30,403 bases of DNA from Candidatus Omnitrophota bacterium (lineage in GTDB: Bacteria > Hinthialibacterota > Hinthialibacteria > Hinthialibacterales > JAKPRU01): assembly GCA_029570205.1 (NCBI GenBank), contig JAKQSI010000127.1, positions 1-30,403 of the forward strand, given 5' to 3'. A model generated the notes under the pieces. It was given only the letters and a program-made list of their open reading frames with translations. It was not told the origin of the DNA and did no database searches. Shown one piece after another: positions 14,004-22,872 of this stretch (position 1 is its first letter; the number at the start of each line of letters is the position of its first letter). The position numbers were made by a program, and so were the translations under genes.

Positions 14004-15113
14004 ATGGATCGTTTCTCCCGACGTCAGTTTCTTTCGAGCAGTTCCATTGCGGTTGCGGCGCTTGGCGCAGGTGTTGCGGTTCCTTCCGTCGGCTGGGCCG
14101 AAGAGAAAAAAGGAATGCGCACTCTGGGTCGTACCGGTCTCGAAGTTACCCAGATCTCATTCGGCGGCCTGGATATCGGAACCTCCGCGCTTCTGCAAGG
14201 CGCCATCGATAACGGTATCAACCTGATTCACGTCGGCACCGGCTATGTGAACGGCAAAGCCATCCGTATGTATGGCGAGGTTATGAAGGAGCGCCGCAAG
14301 GACGTTGTTCTCGCCCTGAAAGAGGATCCCATCAACGGCATTGACGAGGCCCTTAAGCTCCTGAATACGGATCATGTGGATATTCTCATGCCCGGCCTTC
14401 ACAGTGTCGAGGAAATCAGCCATCCCGAACTGCCCGGCGCTTTCGAGAAGCTCAAGAAAGAAGGCAAGATTCGATTCACCGGGTTCGCTGTCCACAAGAA
14501 CATCCCTGAAGTGCTGGAGAAGGCTATCGAACTGGGATTCTACGATGTAATGATGCCGTCCTATCACACCGGCAATCGCGACCAGGTCGATCCTCTTCTG
14601 GCGAAAGCGAAAAAGGAACACAACATGGGGTTCATGGCGATGAAGCCGCTTCGCGGTGTCAAGAAAGAAGGAAAAAACTCCACACCGGAAGAGGTTAAGG
14701 CCATCTATGCGGACCTTCTCAAAAATCCGCAGGTAGACAGCCTTGTGATCGGCATGGGGAGTTTCAATGACCTGAACACCAATATAGAAGCCTGTTTTCA
14801 GAAGTATTCCCAGGCAATGCCGGAAAGTGTGAAAGAAATGATCCGGTATGCCGAAGCGCATGAATGCGCTTCGTGCGGGACATGCAGCAAGGTATGCCCG
14901 TACGGTGTGGCGGCTTGCGACATTATGGGTATGGAATACTATGTGGACCGTGGCGATCCGGCGCTGGCCGTGGCAGCCTACCGCAAACTCTCGGCTGACC
15001 GGCAGGCAGACTCTTGCCGGGATTGCGGCGAATGTCAGGCCGCCTGCCCGAAACATCTGGATATCCCGGCGCGGATTCGGCAGACTCACGACACGGTTGC
15101 GAGCTTCGCTTGA
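14004..15113 (+). CDS. Tat-signal aldo/keto reductase with C-terminal 2x[4Fe-4S] ferredoxin domain
   Basis: A 369-residue protein. SRRQFLSSSS with a hydrophobic run is a twin-arginine signal; cleavage is probably near VGWAEE (about residue 32). Residues 37-260 form an aldo/keto reductase barrel beginning MRTLGRTGLEVTQISFGGLDIG. Of the usual catalytic tetrad Asp-Tyr-Lys-His, Tyr81, Lys106 and His133 appear present. The Asp position reads His76 (NLIHVGTGY where relatives have N.FDTA..Y). The tail has CASCGTCSKVCP and CRDCGECQAACP, each C-x2-C-x2-C-x3-CP, for two iron-sulfur clusters. It is probably an exported redox enzyme rather than a soluble NADPH sugar reductase. GAGGAGG at 13989-13995, 8 nt upstream, supports the start. 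Confidence 0.9.
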   Translation: MDRFSRRQFLSSSSIAVAALGAGVAVPSVGWAEEKKGMRTLGRTGLEVTQISFGGLDIGTSALLQGAIDNGINLIHVGTGYVNGKAIRMYGEVMKERRKDVVLALKEDPINGIDEALKLLNTDHVDILMPGLHSVEEISHPELPGAFEKLKKEGKIRFTGFAVHKNIPEVLEKAIELGFYDVMMPSYHTGNRDQVDPLLAKAKKEHNMGFMAMKPLRGVKKEGKNSTPEEVKAIYADLLKNPQVDSLVIGMGSFNDLNTNIEACFQKYSQAMPESVKEMIRYAEAHECASCGTCSKVCPYGVAACDIMGMEYYVDRGDPALAVAAYRKLSADRQADSCRDCGECQAACPKHLDIPARIRQTHDTVASFA

Positions 15114-15132
15114 GAATTATTGATGCACAAAA

Positions 15133-15171
15133 CAAACGGCAGGACTCCGGGAATCGGGGTTCTGCCGTTTG
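15133..15171. terminator. Likely bidirectional intrinsic terminator
   Basis: CAAACGGCAGGAC pairs with GTTCTGCCGTTTG across a short loop, giving a 13-bp stem with one G-T pair. It starts 19 nt after the reductase stop. On the - strand the hairpin is followed by a U-rich TTTG-TTTTG run, so it may also end transcription from the convergent glycosyltransferase gene. Confidence 0.7.
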
Positions 15172-15203
15172 ATGTCTGCAAAACCGAGCAACCCCACCCT
15201 ACA

Positions 15204-15279
15204 CCCTCCCCAATCTTGGGGAGGGAAACAACAGAACCTCTCTCCCAAGATTGGGGGAGATACAGAGAGGGTTGAAATC
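15204..15279 (-). repeat. Dispersed hairpin element, copy 3 (inverted) with extra hairpin
   Basis: A perfect hairpin, CCCTCCCCAA-TC-TTGGGGAGGG, lies at 15204-15225. A second element at 15241-15279 reads TCTCCCAAGATTGGGGGAGA then TACAGAGAGGGTTGAAATC, the reverse complement of the gattcaaccc-type element. It sits between the convergent reductase and glycosyltransferase genes. Confidence 0.85.
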
Positions 15280-15328
15280 ACCGAACCCGGAAATCCAATC
15301 CTGAATAGTCCATACTCCCGAAACACCT

Positions 15329-17338
15329 TCATTGTCCTGTTCTTTCCACTTCCCCTGCATACACCTGAAAAATTCGTTCCGTCATGTCGTCCAGGCGATA
15401 CAGATCCAGGGATTTGAATCCCCCTTCAGCAAGTTGTTGGCGTAGCGCAGGAGTCTGCCGGACGCGCTCGATTGCCTCGGCCAGTGCAACCGGGTCTTTC
15501 GGTGGAACCAGCAGACCGTTCTCCCCATCGCGAATCAAGTCACGGGTTCCAGGGACATCCGTCGCAATCACCGGAACTCCGGCAGCCCAGGCTTCCAGAA
15601 TGACCATCGGACATCCCTCCCAGAGCGAAGGCAGAACGAACAAATCCGTCGCGGCCAGAAGGTCTGGGATGTCCTCCCGATGTCCCAGAAATCGGCAGGA
15701 ACCTCCCAGTACGTTTCCGAACTCTGCTTCCAACGCCTCCCGTTCCGGTCCGTCCCCCGCCAGGAGCAACAGCAAAGGGATATCCGATGAATCGCGTTGC
15801 TCCAACAGAACGAAAGCTTCCAGGAGATACCGAACACCTTTCTGTCGATGGAATCGGCCCGAATAGAAAATCACAAACGAATCCGGCCTGATCCCAAGTC
15901 GTTCCCTCATCGGGATGCGGGAAGTCGAACGGTTACGCTCCAATGGATCGGGATCGACGGCATTTGGGATCACCGAAATTCGGGCGGGGTTGATTTCTAC
16001 CCAACGAATGGCGTCGTGGGCGGTGGATGGGGAAACACAGATAAAATGGTTTGTGACTCTGCGCAGCAGGCGTTCCAAAACAACCGCCGACATTCGATTC
16101 AAACGGGATTGATAATGCGGGGGATGAAATCCGTGGTAGGTCACCACACGCTTCGGGCAATGCGAGAGGAACAGCAAAGCGGTCCGCCCCACAGCCGCCG
16201 CGCGGTGACCATGAAAATGCACCGCACGCGAGGTTCTTTCTCTCACCAGCCTGCGAAATTCCAGCATTCCGCGCAGAATGTTCCCCGGCGAGAAATCGAA
16301 TCCGACCAGCGGAATACCCGACCAGGATTCCGGTACAGAAATCGGTTTTCCTTCAGTATCCACACAGACACAAACATCCCAACCCCGCCGAATCTGTTCC
16401 CGCGCCAGAAGCCGGATATGCTCGGCGGCCCCCCCCACCAGGGACGCTACCAGGTGCCACACACGCGGGCGATCCGTGACCGCGCGCGTCTGCCGACTCG
16501 CCGGTATTAATAAATCCGGGCCGGGCTCACGCCACACCGAAGCAAGCCACAAGTACAGATACAACACATCGCGCAAAACGGGGTTCCAGTATTTCGAAAA
16601 GAAACGCAACCGGCTTTGCCGGTAATGGATTTGTGTTTCCCTGGGGGCAAGCGCCATACTCGCTCCATGCTCGTGCCGCACACACACCTCGCCGGTATGG
16701 TAGATTCGGTATCCCGCCTCTCGTGCGCGGAGACACCAATCCATATCCTCAAAATAGAGAAAATAATCTTCATCCCAGGGACCGACAGTTTGCAGAGCCT
16801 CTCTTGAGATCAGAAGGCAGGAACCGGATATCCAGGCAACCTCTCGGGTTCCCCGACAGGTTTTTTCAAAACGCCTCGTTGCGCAGGCTCTCCCACGCCG
16901 GAGACTTTTCTCCAGGCATTTGCGTCGCCATTCGTTCCACAAAGTCGGATATTTTCCGAGGGTTTGCTGTGGCCGCCCCTGCGAGTTTCGATGCAAAGGT
17001 CCCAGCGCGCCCGGACAGGGTAATCCCTGCCGGATGCGAAGAAGGCGCTCAATTTCACCGCCCGTAATCGACACATCCGCATTCAGCAGCAGAATCGGAT
17101 CCCCCCCGGTCCTCTCGACTCCGCGATTCACCGCAAAGGAGTATCCGCGATTCACCGGCAGGGAAACAAATTGAGCGGGGAATTCCGCTTGAAAGACATG
17201 CGCATCAAAATCCGGCGAACCGTTGTCCACAACAACAGTCTGCTCCAGCAGTCCCGCCTCCCGAAGCGATTGCAGCAAACGGCGCAGAAGATCGGGCGTC
17301 TGGTAATGAACAATGACAATGGACAGGTCCCTTTGCAT
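15329..17338 (-). CDS. Two-domain GT2-GT4 fusion glycosyltransferase
   Basis: A 669-residue protein. Residues 4-265 form a GT2 (GT-A) domain: DLSIVIVHYQTPDLLRRLL, VVVDNGSPD, LLLNADVSI (the metal-site region), WISGSCLLISREAL and PWDEDYFLYFEDMDWCLRA, as in rhamnosyltransferase-like GT2s. Residues 291-660 form a GT4 (GT-B) domain: LVGGAAEHIRLLAREQIRRG, VTYHGFH, FYSGRFHRQKGVRYLLEAF, and EGCPMVILEAWAAGVPVIATDVPGTRDLI, with the nucleotide-sugar-binding glutamates. No signal or transmembrane helix is seen. It probably adds two successive sugars in polysaccharide or glycan synthesis; the product is unknown. A GTG at 17380 would add 14 residues, but the GT2 fold begins directly after ATG 17338; neither start has a strong Shine-Dalgarno sequence. 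It lies 70 nt downstream of rpoN on the same strand. Confidence 0.88.
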   Translation of the reverse strand: MQRDLSIVIVHYQTPDLLRRLLQSLREAGLLEQTVVVDNGSPDFDAHVFQAEFPAQFVSLPVNRGYSFAVNRGVERTGGDPILLLNADVSITGGEIERLLRIRQGLPCPGALGPLHRNSQGRPQQTLGKYPTLWNEWRRKCLEKSLRRGRACATRRFEKTCRGTREVAWISGSCLLISREALQTVGPWDEDYFLYFEDMDWCLRAREAGYRIYHTGEVCVRHEHGASMALAPRETQIHYRQSRLRFFSKYWNPVLRDVLYLYLWLASVWREPGPDLLIPASRQTRAVTDRPRVWHLVASLVGGAAEHIRLLAREQIRRGWDVCVCVDTEGKPISVPESWSGIPLVGFDFSPGNILRGMLEFRRLVRERTSRAVHFHGHRAAAVGRTALLFLSHCPKRVVTYHGFHPPHYQSRLNRMSAVVLERLLRRVTNHFICVSPSTAHDAIRWVEINPARISVIPNAVDPDPLERNRSTSRIPMRERLGIRPDSFVIFYSGRFHRQKGVRYLLEAFVLLEQRDSSDIPLLLLLAGDGPEREALEAEFGNVLGGSCRFLGHREDIPDLLAATDLFVLPSLWEGCPMVILEAWAAGVPVIATDVPGTRDLIRDGENGLLVPPKDPVALAEAIERVRQTPALRQQLAEGGFKSLDLYRLDDMTERIFQVYAGEVERTGQ

Positions 17339-17408
17339 GGGGAGGAGTATACTTCCATCCACACCTTCCACTAAGTCCACATGATCGGCGTAATCTGCGG
17401 GGCGGGTA

Positions 17409-18902
17409 TTACACCCGACGACGTTTGCTGGTCGAAAGAATCCCCAGTTTTTCGCGATATTTCGCCACCGTCCGCCGCGCGATATTCAGTTTGTATTCTT
17501 TATGGAGGATATCGGTCAATTTCTGATCGGAATACGGTCTCTTGGGATCCTCTTTCTCGATCAATTCCTGAAGGATCTCCATGACCGCCTTGGCCGACAT
17601 GTCATCGGTTCCATCGGACTGAAGGCCGGTTGAGAAAAAGAACTTCAATTCAAAGAGGCCACGTGGAGTCTGCACATATTTCTTGTTCACAACCCGACAG
17701 ACAGTCGCCTCATGAATGCCCAGTTCATCGGCGATATCGCGCAGTTTCAAGGGCCTGAGCGCGGTAATGCCTTCCTCAAAAAAGTCCCGTTGCCGTTCCA
17801 CGATCGCCTTGGTTACACGGTAAAGAGTCCGTTTCCGCTGTTCGATATTGCGGATCAGCCAGACCGCAGACTGAAACTTTTTCCGAACGAACTCATACTC
17901 TTCCGCCGTAATGTCTTCGCGGTTTTCCAGCATCTGACGATATCGACGGCTGATTCGAAGCGGGGGAGAACCATCGTCATTGACACGAACCTGGTACTCG
18001 CCATCCACCAGTTCTACAAACACATCCGGGGAAACATATTCGTTATCCTGGGGCATAAACTGCCGTCCGGGCCGGGGATCCAACGTAGCGATCAGATCCG
18101 CGATCTCCTGAACCTCTTCCTCGGTCAGGTTGAGCGCGGCGCCGATTTCCTTGAGCCTTCTTCTCTCCAGGTCCGGCAGATGATGCTCAATGATCGCCAG
18201 AACTTCCGGCCGGTCAATCCCGTGATACCGGCATTGGATTTTCAAGCATTCGATCACATTTCGGGCGGCGATCCCGGCGGGATCGAAGCCCTGAATAATC
18301 ACAAGGACTTCTTCGACCTGCTGCGGCGAGACATCCAGCATCTCCGCAACATAGTCAACAATCGGAACTTCTTCTTCTACCGTATCACCATTATTGCCGC
18401 CAAGGGCACGAGTGGCAGTCTCCGGCAGGAATCCGTTTTCATCCAACTGATCGATCAGGTATTCACCGATGCGGTATTCCTCCGGGGTGTTGGTGGAAAC
18501 TCCCAGTTGCCAGATCAGGTGATCTTTGAGGGTCTGGGGGCGAGCAATTTGGGGCTGGGTGTCCTCGCTGACATATTCCGTCTGGCTGGGCAGATAGCCC
18601 ACGTCACTGGAGTCTGAGAAGTAGTCTTCCCAATCGGAGTCCAACTCGATGGTTCCGTTTTCCGCCAGCGATGCTATCGGATCATCCCCTTCCCGCTCCG
18701 CCTGGACAGGTTCTTCGATACTGGAATCTGCAGATTCGCCCGGTGGGTGTTCTTCGAGAAGCGGATTCTCCACCATTTCCTGCTGCACCAGGTCCGACAG
18801 TTCCATGGTAGACAACTGAAGGAGTTGAATAGACTGCTGCATCTGCGGCGTCATAATCAGCCGCTGTTGCATTTTCTGGTGGAGTTGCAGTCGTTGTTCC
18901 AT
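17409..18902 (-). CDS. rpoN: RNA polymerase sigma-54 factor RpoN
   Basis: A 497-residue sigma-54. The N-terminal activator-interacting region is plain: QLHQKMQQRLIMTPQMQQSI, then QLLQLSTMELSDLVQQEMVENPLLEE. An acidic linker (about 48-110) leads to the core-binding domain, with ILVIIQGFDPAGIAARNVIECL-type sequence. The helix-turn-helix (LRDIADELGIHEATVCRVVN) follows. The RpoN box, ARRTVAKYRE, is at residues 475-484 and recognises the -24 element. It directs transcription that depends on AAA+ activators, classically nitrogen, flagellar and pilus genes. No sigma-54 activator and no convincing -24/-12 promoter was found in the window. Confidence 0.97.
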   Translation of the reverse strand: MEQRLQLHQKMQQRLIMTPQMQQSIQLLQLSTMELSDLVQQEMVENPLLEEHPPGESADSSIEEPVQAEREGDDPIASLAENGTIELDSDWEDYFSDSSDVGYLPSQTEYVSEDTQPQIARPQTLKDHLIWQLGVSTNTPEEYRIGEYLIDQLDENGFLPETATRALGGNNGDTVEEEVPIVDYVAEMLDVSPQQVEEVLVIIQGFDPAGIAARNVIECLKIQCRYHGIDRPEVLAIIEHHLPDLERRRLKEIGAALNLTEEEVQEIADLIATLDPRPGRQFMPQDNEYVSPDVFVELVDGEYQVRVNDDGSPPLRISRRYRQMLENREDITAEEYEFVRKKFQSAVWLIRNIEQRKRTLYRVTKAIVERQRDFFEEGITALRPLKLRDIADELGIHEATVCRVVNKKYVQTPRGLFELKFFFSTGLQSDGTDDMSAKAVMEILQELIEKEDPKRPYSDQKLTDILHKEYKLNIARRTVAKYREKLGILSTSKRRRV

Positions 18903-19273
18903 CCGTTTTGGTCATTCCGTATAACAGGATTTACCCTTGGAATCCACTCGGTATTATCCGGGGAAACCAACCATCAGGAAAGTGGTTTTTCCGGTATCGC
19001 CCCGCGCACTGGAAAGATCCGAAATCGAACGTCCGTAATCCCCTTAAACACAAGAAGTTACGGCAAATATCAATTTCTATGCCAATATTACCAGAACCGC
19101 ACCACAAAGTCAATGCGTCATCGCAAAAAAAACGTTGAAATCATTGTGCCTCGCGAACCCTATCGGAGAGAACCCATCTTCGGGAACCGCCTCGCGCAAA
19201 GTCCAGGTTACTGGTACTCTATGGAATCCGTAACAGAAGAGAGGCCACCTTCTCGTAAAAGGGAGTTGATATC
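18903..19273. other. Gap between divergent rpoN and a small membrane-protein gene
   Basis: These 371 bases hold the upstream regions of both neighbours. I see no convincing gene, strong hairpin or promoter pair. A frame starting near 19110 (MRHRKKNVEIIVPREP) lacks a ribosome-binding site and runs into the next gene, so I do not call it. Confidence 0.5.
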
Positions 19274-19588
19274 ATGGAGCCAGACCCGGAGACAATCATT
19301 GTGGATGAAAGCGAGGTCCCCGCACATTTGCGTGACATGGATTCTGTCTCACAGAACGGTCCGCACCCGCGCATCACGGTGCACGAATTCGTATGGACTT
19401 CCTCCGGCAGACCAGGTGGACTGGGAAGCCTGATCCAGGTGGCCGTGGGGCTGGTAGTGCTTCTGGGCACCCTCTTGACTCTCTTTGTGGGATTCTGGCT
19501 TTTGTTGTTCCTCGCGATTGTGGTGTCATTCGCTGTCGGCGTGATTGGGTTGCTTCGATTTCTCCTCTTTCCGGGGAGCCGTCGGTAA
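19274..19588 (+). CDS. Small two-helix membrane protein, unknown function
   Basis: 104 residues, not recognised. An acidic, soluble N-terminal half (MEPDPETIIVDESEVPAHLR) is followed by two adjacent hydrophobic helices at about 49-72 and 74-98 (IQVAVGLVVLLGTLLTLFVG; LLLFLAIVVSFAVGVIGLL) and a basic end, PGSRR. AAAGGGAG a short distance upstream of the ATG supports the start. It lies 197 nt before the histidine kinase on the same strand and could be its membrane partner, but nothing in the sequence proves that. Confidence 0.6.
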   Translation: MEPDPETIIVDESEVPAHLRDMDSVSQNGPHPRITVHEFVWTSSGRPGGLGSLIQVAVGLVVLLGTLLTLFVGFWLLLFLAIVVSFAVGVIGLLRFLLFPGSRR

Positions 19589-19785
19589 TCCTGTTTTGTT
19601 CCAGTCGGTTCCCCCGCTGCACGCTCGAAAAGAGGGATCATGACGATCTGTTGCTCATACCCCTGGTCTGGGTTGCCCTCTCCGGCGTCAATTTTTGTCT
19701 GGTGTCTCCTTCGGATATTGTCTTCTTATATCTATGCTAACGAAAGTTTGAGATACGAGAGCCGGGATCGGCTTGACAGGCAACT

Positions 19786-21330
19786 ATGATGAACGAAAGG
19801 AAACCTGAGCGCATCAGGCAGCCCGCGCCGCCAAATCAATCGGCGGACCTGGCCGCATCCATTCTGGACCTGCTCCAGGAGCCGGCTTTCCTGCTCGATG
19901 AATCCTCTTACCTGATCCACACGAATCCGGTCGCTGAGGAGTATTACGGCGCCGGGTCGGGGCTTAGTCCCGGCCAGGATATAGCCGGTTTATTCCAGGA
20001 CAAGGAGATGTTTCAATCTCTTTTGAACCGCGCGATTGAGGCTGGCGGAGCCGCAATCACCGGTGAACTGATTGCGGTCGACCGTAGCGGCGATCATGTT
20101 CCGGTCTGGGCTACTCTTAAAACCATTCCGGTCCGGGGCCGCAAGAAGCGCCTTGTCATGTCGCTTACCCCGAAAACTCGCGAGACCCGCCTTCTCCACA
20201 ACGCCCGGGAGATGGGGGCGCGTGTGGAAAACCTGTATACCGCACTCTCCGATGTCCGGGCGGAACTGCTCGAACGAACCATGCAGCTCGCCGAGCAGAA
20301 AAACAAGATGGTCGCCATTCTGAGAGGAATGGGGGACGGACTTCTGGTGTGCGACGGTTCGGGGAGTATTATTCAGTACAATGAAATTGCCCGCGAGGTC
20401 CTGCGCCTGCCGGATGGCGATCTCGAAAACCAGTCAATCGGCCGGTTGTGCCCGGAATTGAGCCGTGTCTTAGGTATCACTCCGCAGACCGGCAATGAAC
20501 CGATCCGATTGGCCCGCGAAGAAAACTTCATCGTGGGCAATCGTGAACTCCGCGTGAGTATCGCACCCCTTTACGACAACCGGGAACGGTATGTCGGCCT
20601 TGTGATGATCTTGCAAGACCGCACCAAGCAGGCCGAAATCGACCGCATGAAATCGGACCTGATCTCCATTGTCTCTCACGAGCTGCGCTCCCCGCTGACT
20701 TCCATTAAGGGGTATATCGACCTGCTCATCAGCGGCGACCTTGGAGCCGTGGCCGAAGAACATCGCAAATACCTTGAAATCGTCCTGAATAATGCCAACC
20801 GCCTGGCAACACTCATCGACGATATGCTGGATCTCTCACGGATCGAGTCCGGCAAGCTGACAATGATCTTCGGCAAGGTGGATATCAAATACCTCTGTGA
20901 TCTCGTGTACCTCACCTTCAAGCCACAGGCCGCACAGAAGAACCTGGACTTCCAGCTGGATGTGGCCGAGGGATTGTCTGTCTCCGGAGACGTGGACCGC
21001 CTTCAGCAGGCTCTTATGAACCTTGTCTCAAATGCCGTCAAGTACACCTCGGAAGAGGGCGCTGTGCGCATCCGGGCTTACCGTGACAACGGAAATATCT
21101 GCCTGGAGGTCTCCGACACGGGGTTCGGTATCTCACCGGAAAACCAGAGAAAGCTCTTTCAGAAGTTCTTTCGTGTGAAAGACAAAAGAACGCGAAACAT
21201 CGGTGGAACCGGCCTTGGATTGTGCATTACAAAGTCCATTGTGGAGGCCCACGAAGGTGAGGTCACTGTCGAAAGTCAGGAAGGCGCCGGGGCCACATTT
21301 CGAATCCGCTTACCGGAATATCATGGGTAG
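19786..21330 (+). CDS. Soluble PAS-PAS sensor histidine kinase
   Basis: 514 residues, no transmembrane segment. A first PAS domain (about 23-130) includes LLQEPAFLLDESSYLIHTNP. A coiled coil (about 140-175) follows. A second PAS domain (about 177-280) includes GMGDGLLVCDGSGSIIQYNE. The HisKA domain carries VSHELRSPLTSIKGYIDLL with phospho-accepting H298. The ATPase domain has N-box NLVSNAVKYT (about 412), G1 DTGFGI (444-449) and G2 GGTGLGL (473-479). It would sense a cytoplasmic signal and phosphorylate a response regulator. None is adjacent; the nearest in this window is the NarL-type regulator at 29534, but NarL-type regulators usually pair with HisKA_3 kinases, so that pairing is doubtful. 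ATG 19786 and the next codon are both ATG. Confidence 0.94.
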   Translation: MMNERKPERIRQPAPPNQSADLAASILDLLQEPAFLLDESSYLIHTNPVAEEYYGAGSGLSPGQDIAGLFQDKEMFQSLLNRAIEAGGAAITGELIAVDRSGDHVPVWATLKTIPVRGRKKRLVMSLTPKTRETRLLHNAREMGARVENLYTALSDVRAELLERTMQLAEQKNKMVAILRGMGDGLLVCDGSGSIIQYNEIAREVLRLPDGDLENQSIGRLCPELSRVLGITPQTGNEPIRLAREENFIVGNRELRVSIAPLYDNRERYVGLVMILQDRTKQAEIDRMKSDLISIVSHELRSPLTSIKGYIDLLISGDLGAVAEEHRKYLEIVLNNANRLATLIDDMLDLSRIESGKLTMIFGKVDIKYLCDLVYLTFKPQAAQKNLDFQLDVAEGLSVSGDVDRLQQALMNLVSNAVKYTSEEGAVRIRAYRDNGNICLEVSDTGFGISPENQRKLFQKFFRVKDKRTRNIGGTGLGLCITKSIVEAHEGEVTVESQEGAGATFRIRLPEYHG

Positions 21331-21369
21331 AGGTCAGGCAAAAAGGAAACATTAAGCAGCCTTCCTCCT

Positions 21370-21500
21370 CCGAAGATCGGGGGGGTAACTGGTGAGAAAA
21401 GTCAGGGAAGAGTTGACGGAGAAAGCAATTGGAGGATTCGCGGGAGCGCTGCGGTTGCCGATTCAACCCCCCTTGTATTCCCCCGATCTTCGGGGGGAAA
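21370..21500. repeat. Dispersed hairpin element, copy 4, with an inverted partner
   Basis: GATTCAACCCCCCTTGTATT precedes the hairpin CCCCCGA-TCT-TCGGGGG around 21478-21499. About 100 nt upstream, CCGAAGATCGGGGG (21370-21383) is the exact reverse complement of CCCCCGATCTTCGG at 21480-21493, so the two can also pair with each other. The element fills most of the 282-nt gap between the histidine kinase and ispF. No gene is seen in the gap. Confidence 0.85.
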
Positions 21501-21612
21501 CATAAGAGGGACCACTGACTCTTCAATGGCAAGAATAAGCGGGAGAGTTCCTGCCCTGAGAATTCGCGCAGGGCAGGTGGGATTAATCTCCGTCAACTCA
21601 CGGTATCCAACA

Positions 21613-22098
21613 ATGAATATCCCTTATCGAATCGGAATCGGTTATGACGTACACCGTTGGGCTGAGGGCCGGGAATTGATCCTCGGAGGCGTGAAAATCC
21701 CTTATTCTATGGGACTTCTGGGCCATTCCGATGCCGATGTTTTAACCCATGCCATCATGGATGCCTTGCTGGGATGTCTGGCCTTGGGGGATATCGGGAA
21801 ACATTTCCCGGACTCGGATGAGAAATATCGAGGCACGCGAAGCGTGCTTCTTCTGGAACGTGTCGTTCAATTGGTGGGGGAACATGGGTATGTTCCTTCT
21901 AATGTCGACACTGTTCTGGTGGCGGAGCAACCCAGGCTATCACCCTATATTGAGTCGATCCGACGATCCCTCAGTGGATATCTCGGCTTGCCGATGGACT
22001 GTGTCAGTGTAAAAGCCACAACCACGGAAGGGCTTCTTTATGCAGGAAATCCCGGTGGGATGGCGTGCTATGCAATGACAATGGTGGTTCCAAAATAG
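21613..22098 (+). CDS. ispF: 2-C-methyl-D-erythritol 2,4-cyclodiphosphate synthase IspF
   Basis: 161 residues, the usual IspF length. It converts CDP-methylerythritol 2-phosphate to the cyclic diphosphate in the MEP pathway of isoprenoid synthesis. Signatures: RIGIGYDVHRWAEGR (zinc ligands D and H), GHSDADVLTHAIMDALLG (third zinc ligand H), ALGDIGKHFPDSDEKYRG and KATTTEGLLYAG. I chose ATG 21613 because the conserved domain begins four residues later; the frame stays open 87 nt further upstream without family similarity. There is no strong Shine-Dalgarno sequence. Neither ispD nor other pathway genes are nearby. Confidence 0.96.
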   Translation: MNIPYRIGIGYDVHRWAEGRELILGGVKIPYSMGLLGHSDADVLTHAIMDALLGCLALGDIGKHFPDSDEKYRGTRSVLLLERVVQLVGEHGYVPSNVDTVLVAEQPRLSPYIESIRRSLSGYLGLPMDCVSVKATTTEGLLYAGNPGGMACYAMTMVVPK

Positions 22099-22138
22099 CG
22101 GAGAAATACTCCATAATTCCAGCCCACTCTCATAATAA

Positions 22139-22171
22139 AAAGGCGATGAGAAATATCTTCCCATCGCCTTT
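22139..22171. terminator. Bidirectional intrinsic terminator between ispF and pseudopilin
   Basis: AAAGGCGATG pairs with CATCGCCTTT (10 bp, 13-nt loop). On the - strand the stem is followed by TTTTTATTATG, a good U-tract for the pseudopilin transcript. On the + strand the tail is shorter. It lies between two convergent genes. Confidence 0.8.
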
Positions 22172-22192
22172 AAGTTCATTGGATTGAATAAC

Positions 22193-22810
22193 TTACGGAC
22201 CTGTGCTGACAATATCCCCCAAGCTGCTTGTCCCATTCGATGGAGCGTACAACAGATCTCGCAGAATCAACTGGCAGTTGTAATAGGCTGCCCGATCCCA
22301 ATCGGTCGGCTTGGCGCCGGTGTAGTCTTTGACAATAAGGGGCGCCATGTTCGTTCCTTTTCCGCTCCCGGAGATACCGTCCGGACCATAACTGGCAAGA
22401 ATGTAATAGCTTGTGCCATTGGATCCGTACAGATAGCTGTATTCGTTGCCTTTCCCGCGGAACGGCTCAAAAGGAATACTGGACATGTAAGAGATTGGCG
22501 TGGTGAGATAGATTTTCTTTGCGCGCGTTCCACGACCAATTTCGATTCGGGCCGAATCCAGATTCCCAGGATTGTCTTTGTACAAGTTGGAAATAGTTCG
22601 GTCCCTGTTGGTCAGCGGCGGATAGGAACTGTTATCCAGGAAAAACGACTCAAGAGCCGTCCTGATCTGTCGTTCCTCAGCCTCTGCGCGTGAAACCTTA
22701 GCGCGAACCTGTGCGTTCATAAAGTTCGGCACAGCAATCGCTGCCAAGATTCCAATAATCGCTACCACGATCAGAAGCTCAATCAGTGTGAAACCTCTCA
22801 GCCTTCTCAT
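22193..22810 (-). CDS. Type II/IV pseudopilin, GspG-like
   Basis: 205 residues. It has a short basic leader, MRRLRG, then the class III prepilin site G|FTLIELLIVVAIIGILAAIAVPNF with the conserved Glu at mature position 5. Next comes an amphipathic helix (NAQVRAKVSRAEAEERQIRTALESF) and a globular domain with Gly/Tyr-rich stretches. The C-terminus is SLGDIVSTGP, as in pseudopilins common in several candidate phyla. A prepilin peptidase would cleave it, and it would join a secretion or pilus pseudopilus in the inner membrane. AGGAGGT at 22827-22821, 10 nt upstream, fixes ATG 22810 over a GTG at 22822. No secretion machinery lies nearby. Confidence 0.9.
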   Translation of the reverse strand: MRRLRGFTLIELLIVVAIIGILAAIAVPNFMNAQVRAKVSRAEAEERQIRTALESFFLDNSSYPPLTNRDRTISNLYKDNPGNLDSARIEIGRGTRAKKIYLTTPISYMSSIPFEPFRGKGNEYSYLYGSNGTSYYILASYGPDGISGSGKGTNMAPLIVKDYTGAKPTDWDRAAYYNCQLILRDLLYAPSNGTSSLGDIVSTGP

Positions 22811-22872
22811 CCCTGCTCTCACCTCCTTTCCTGGTCAAAATTAAGTCCTTTGCCGGCCCATAGAGCAGGGCC

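Noticed and set aside
17712-18617. Long + strand frame opposite rpoN
   Set aside because: RpoN is complete and unambiguous on the other strand. The antisense translation shows no recognisable domain.
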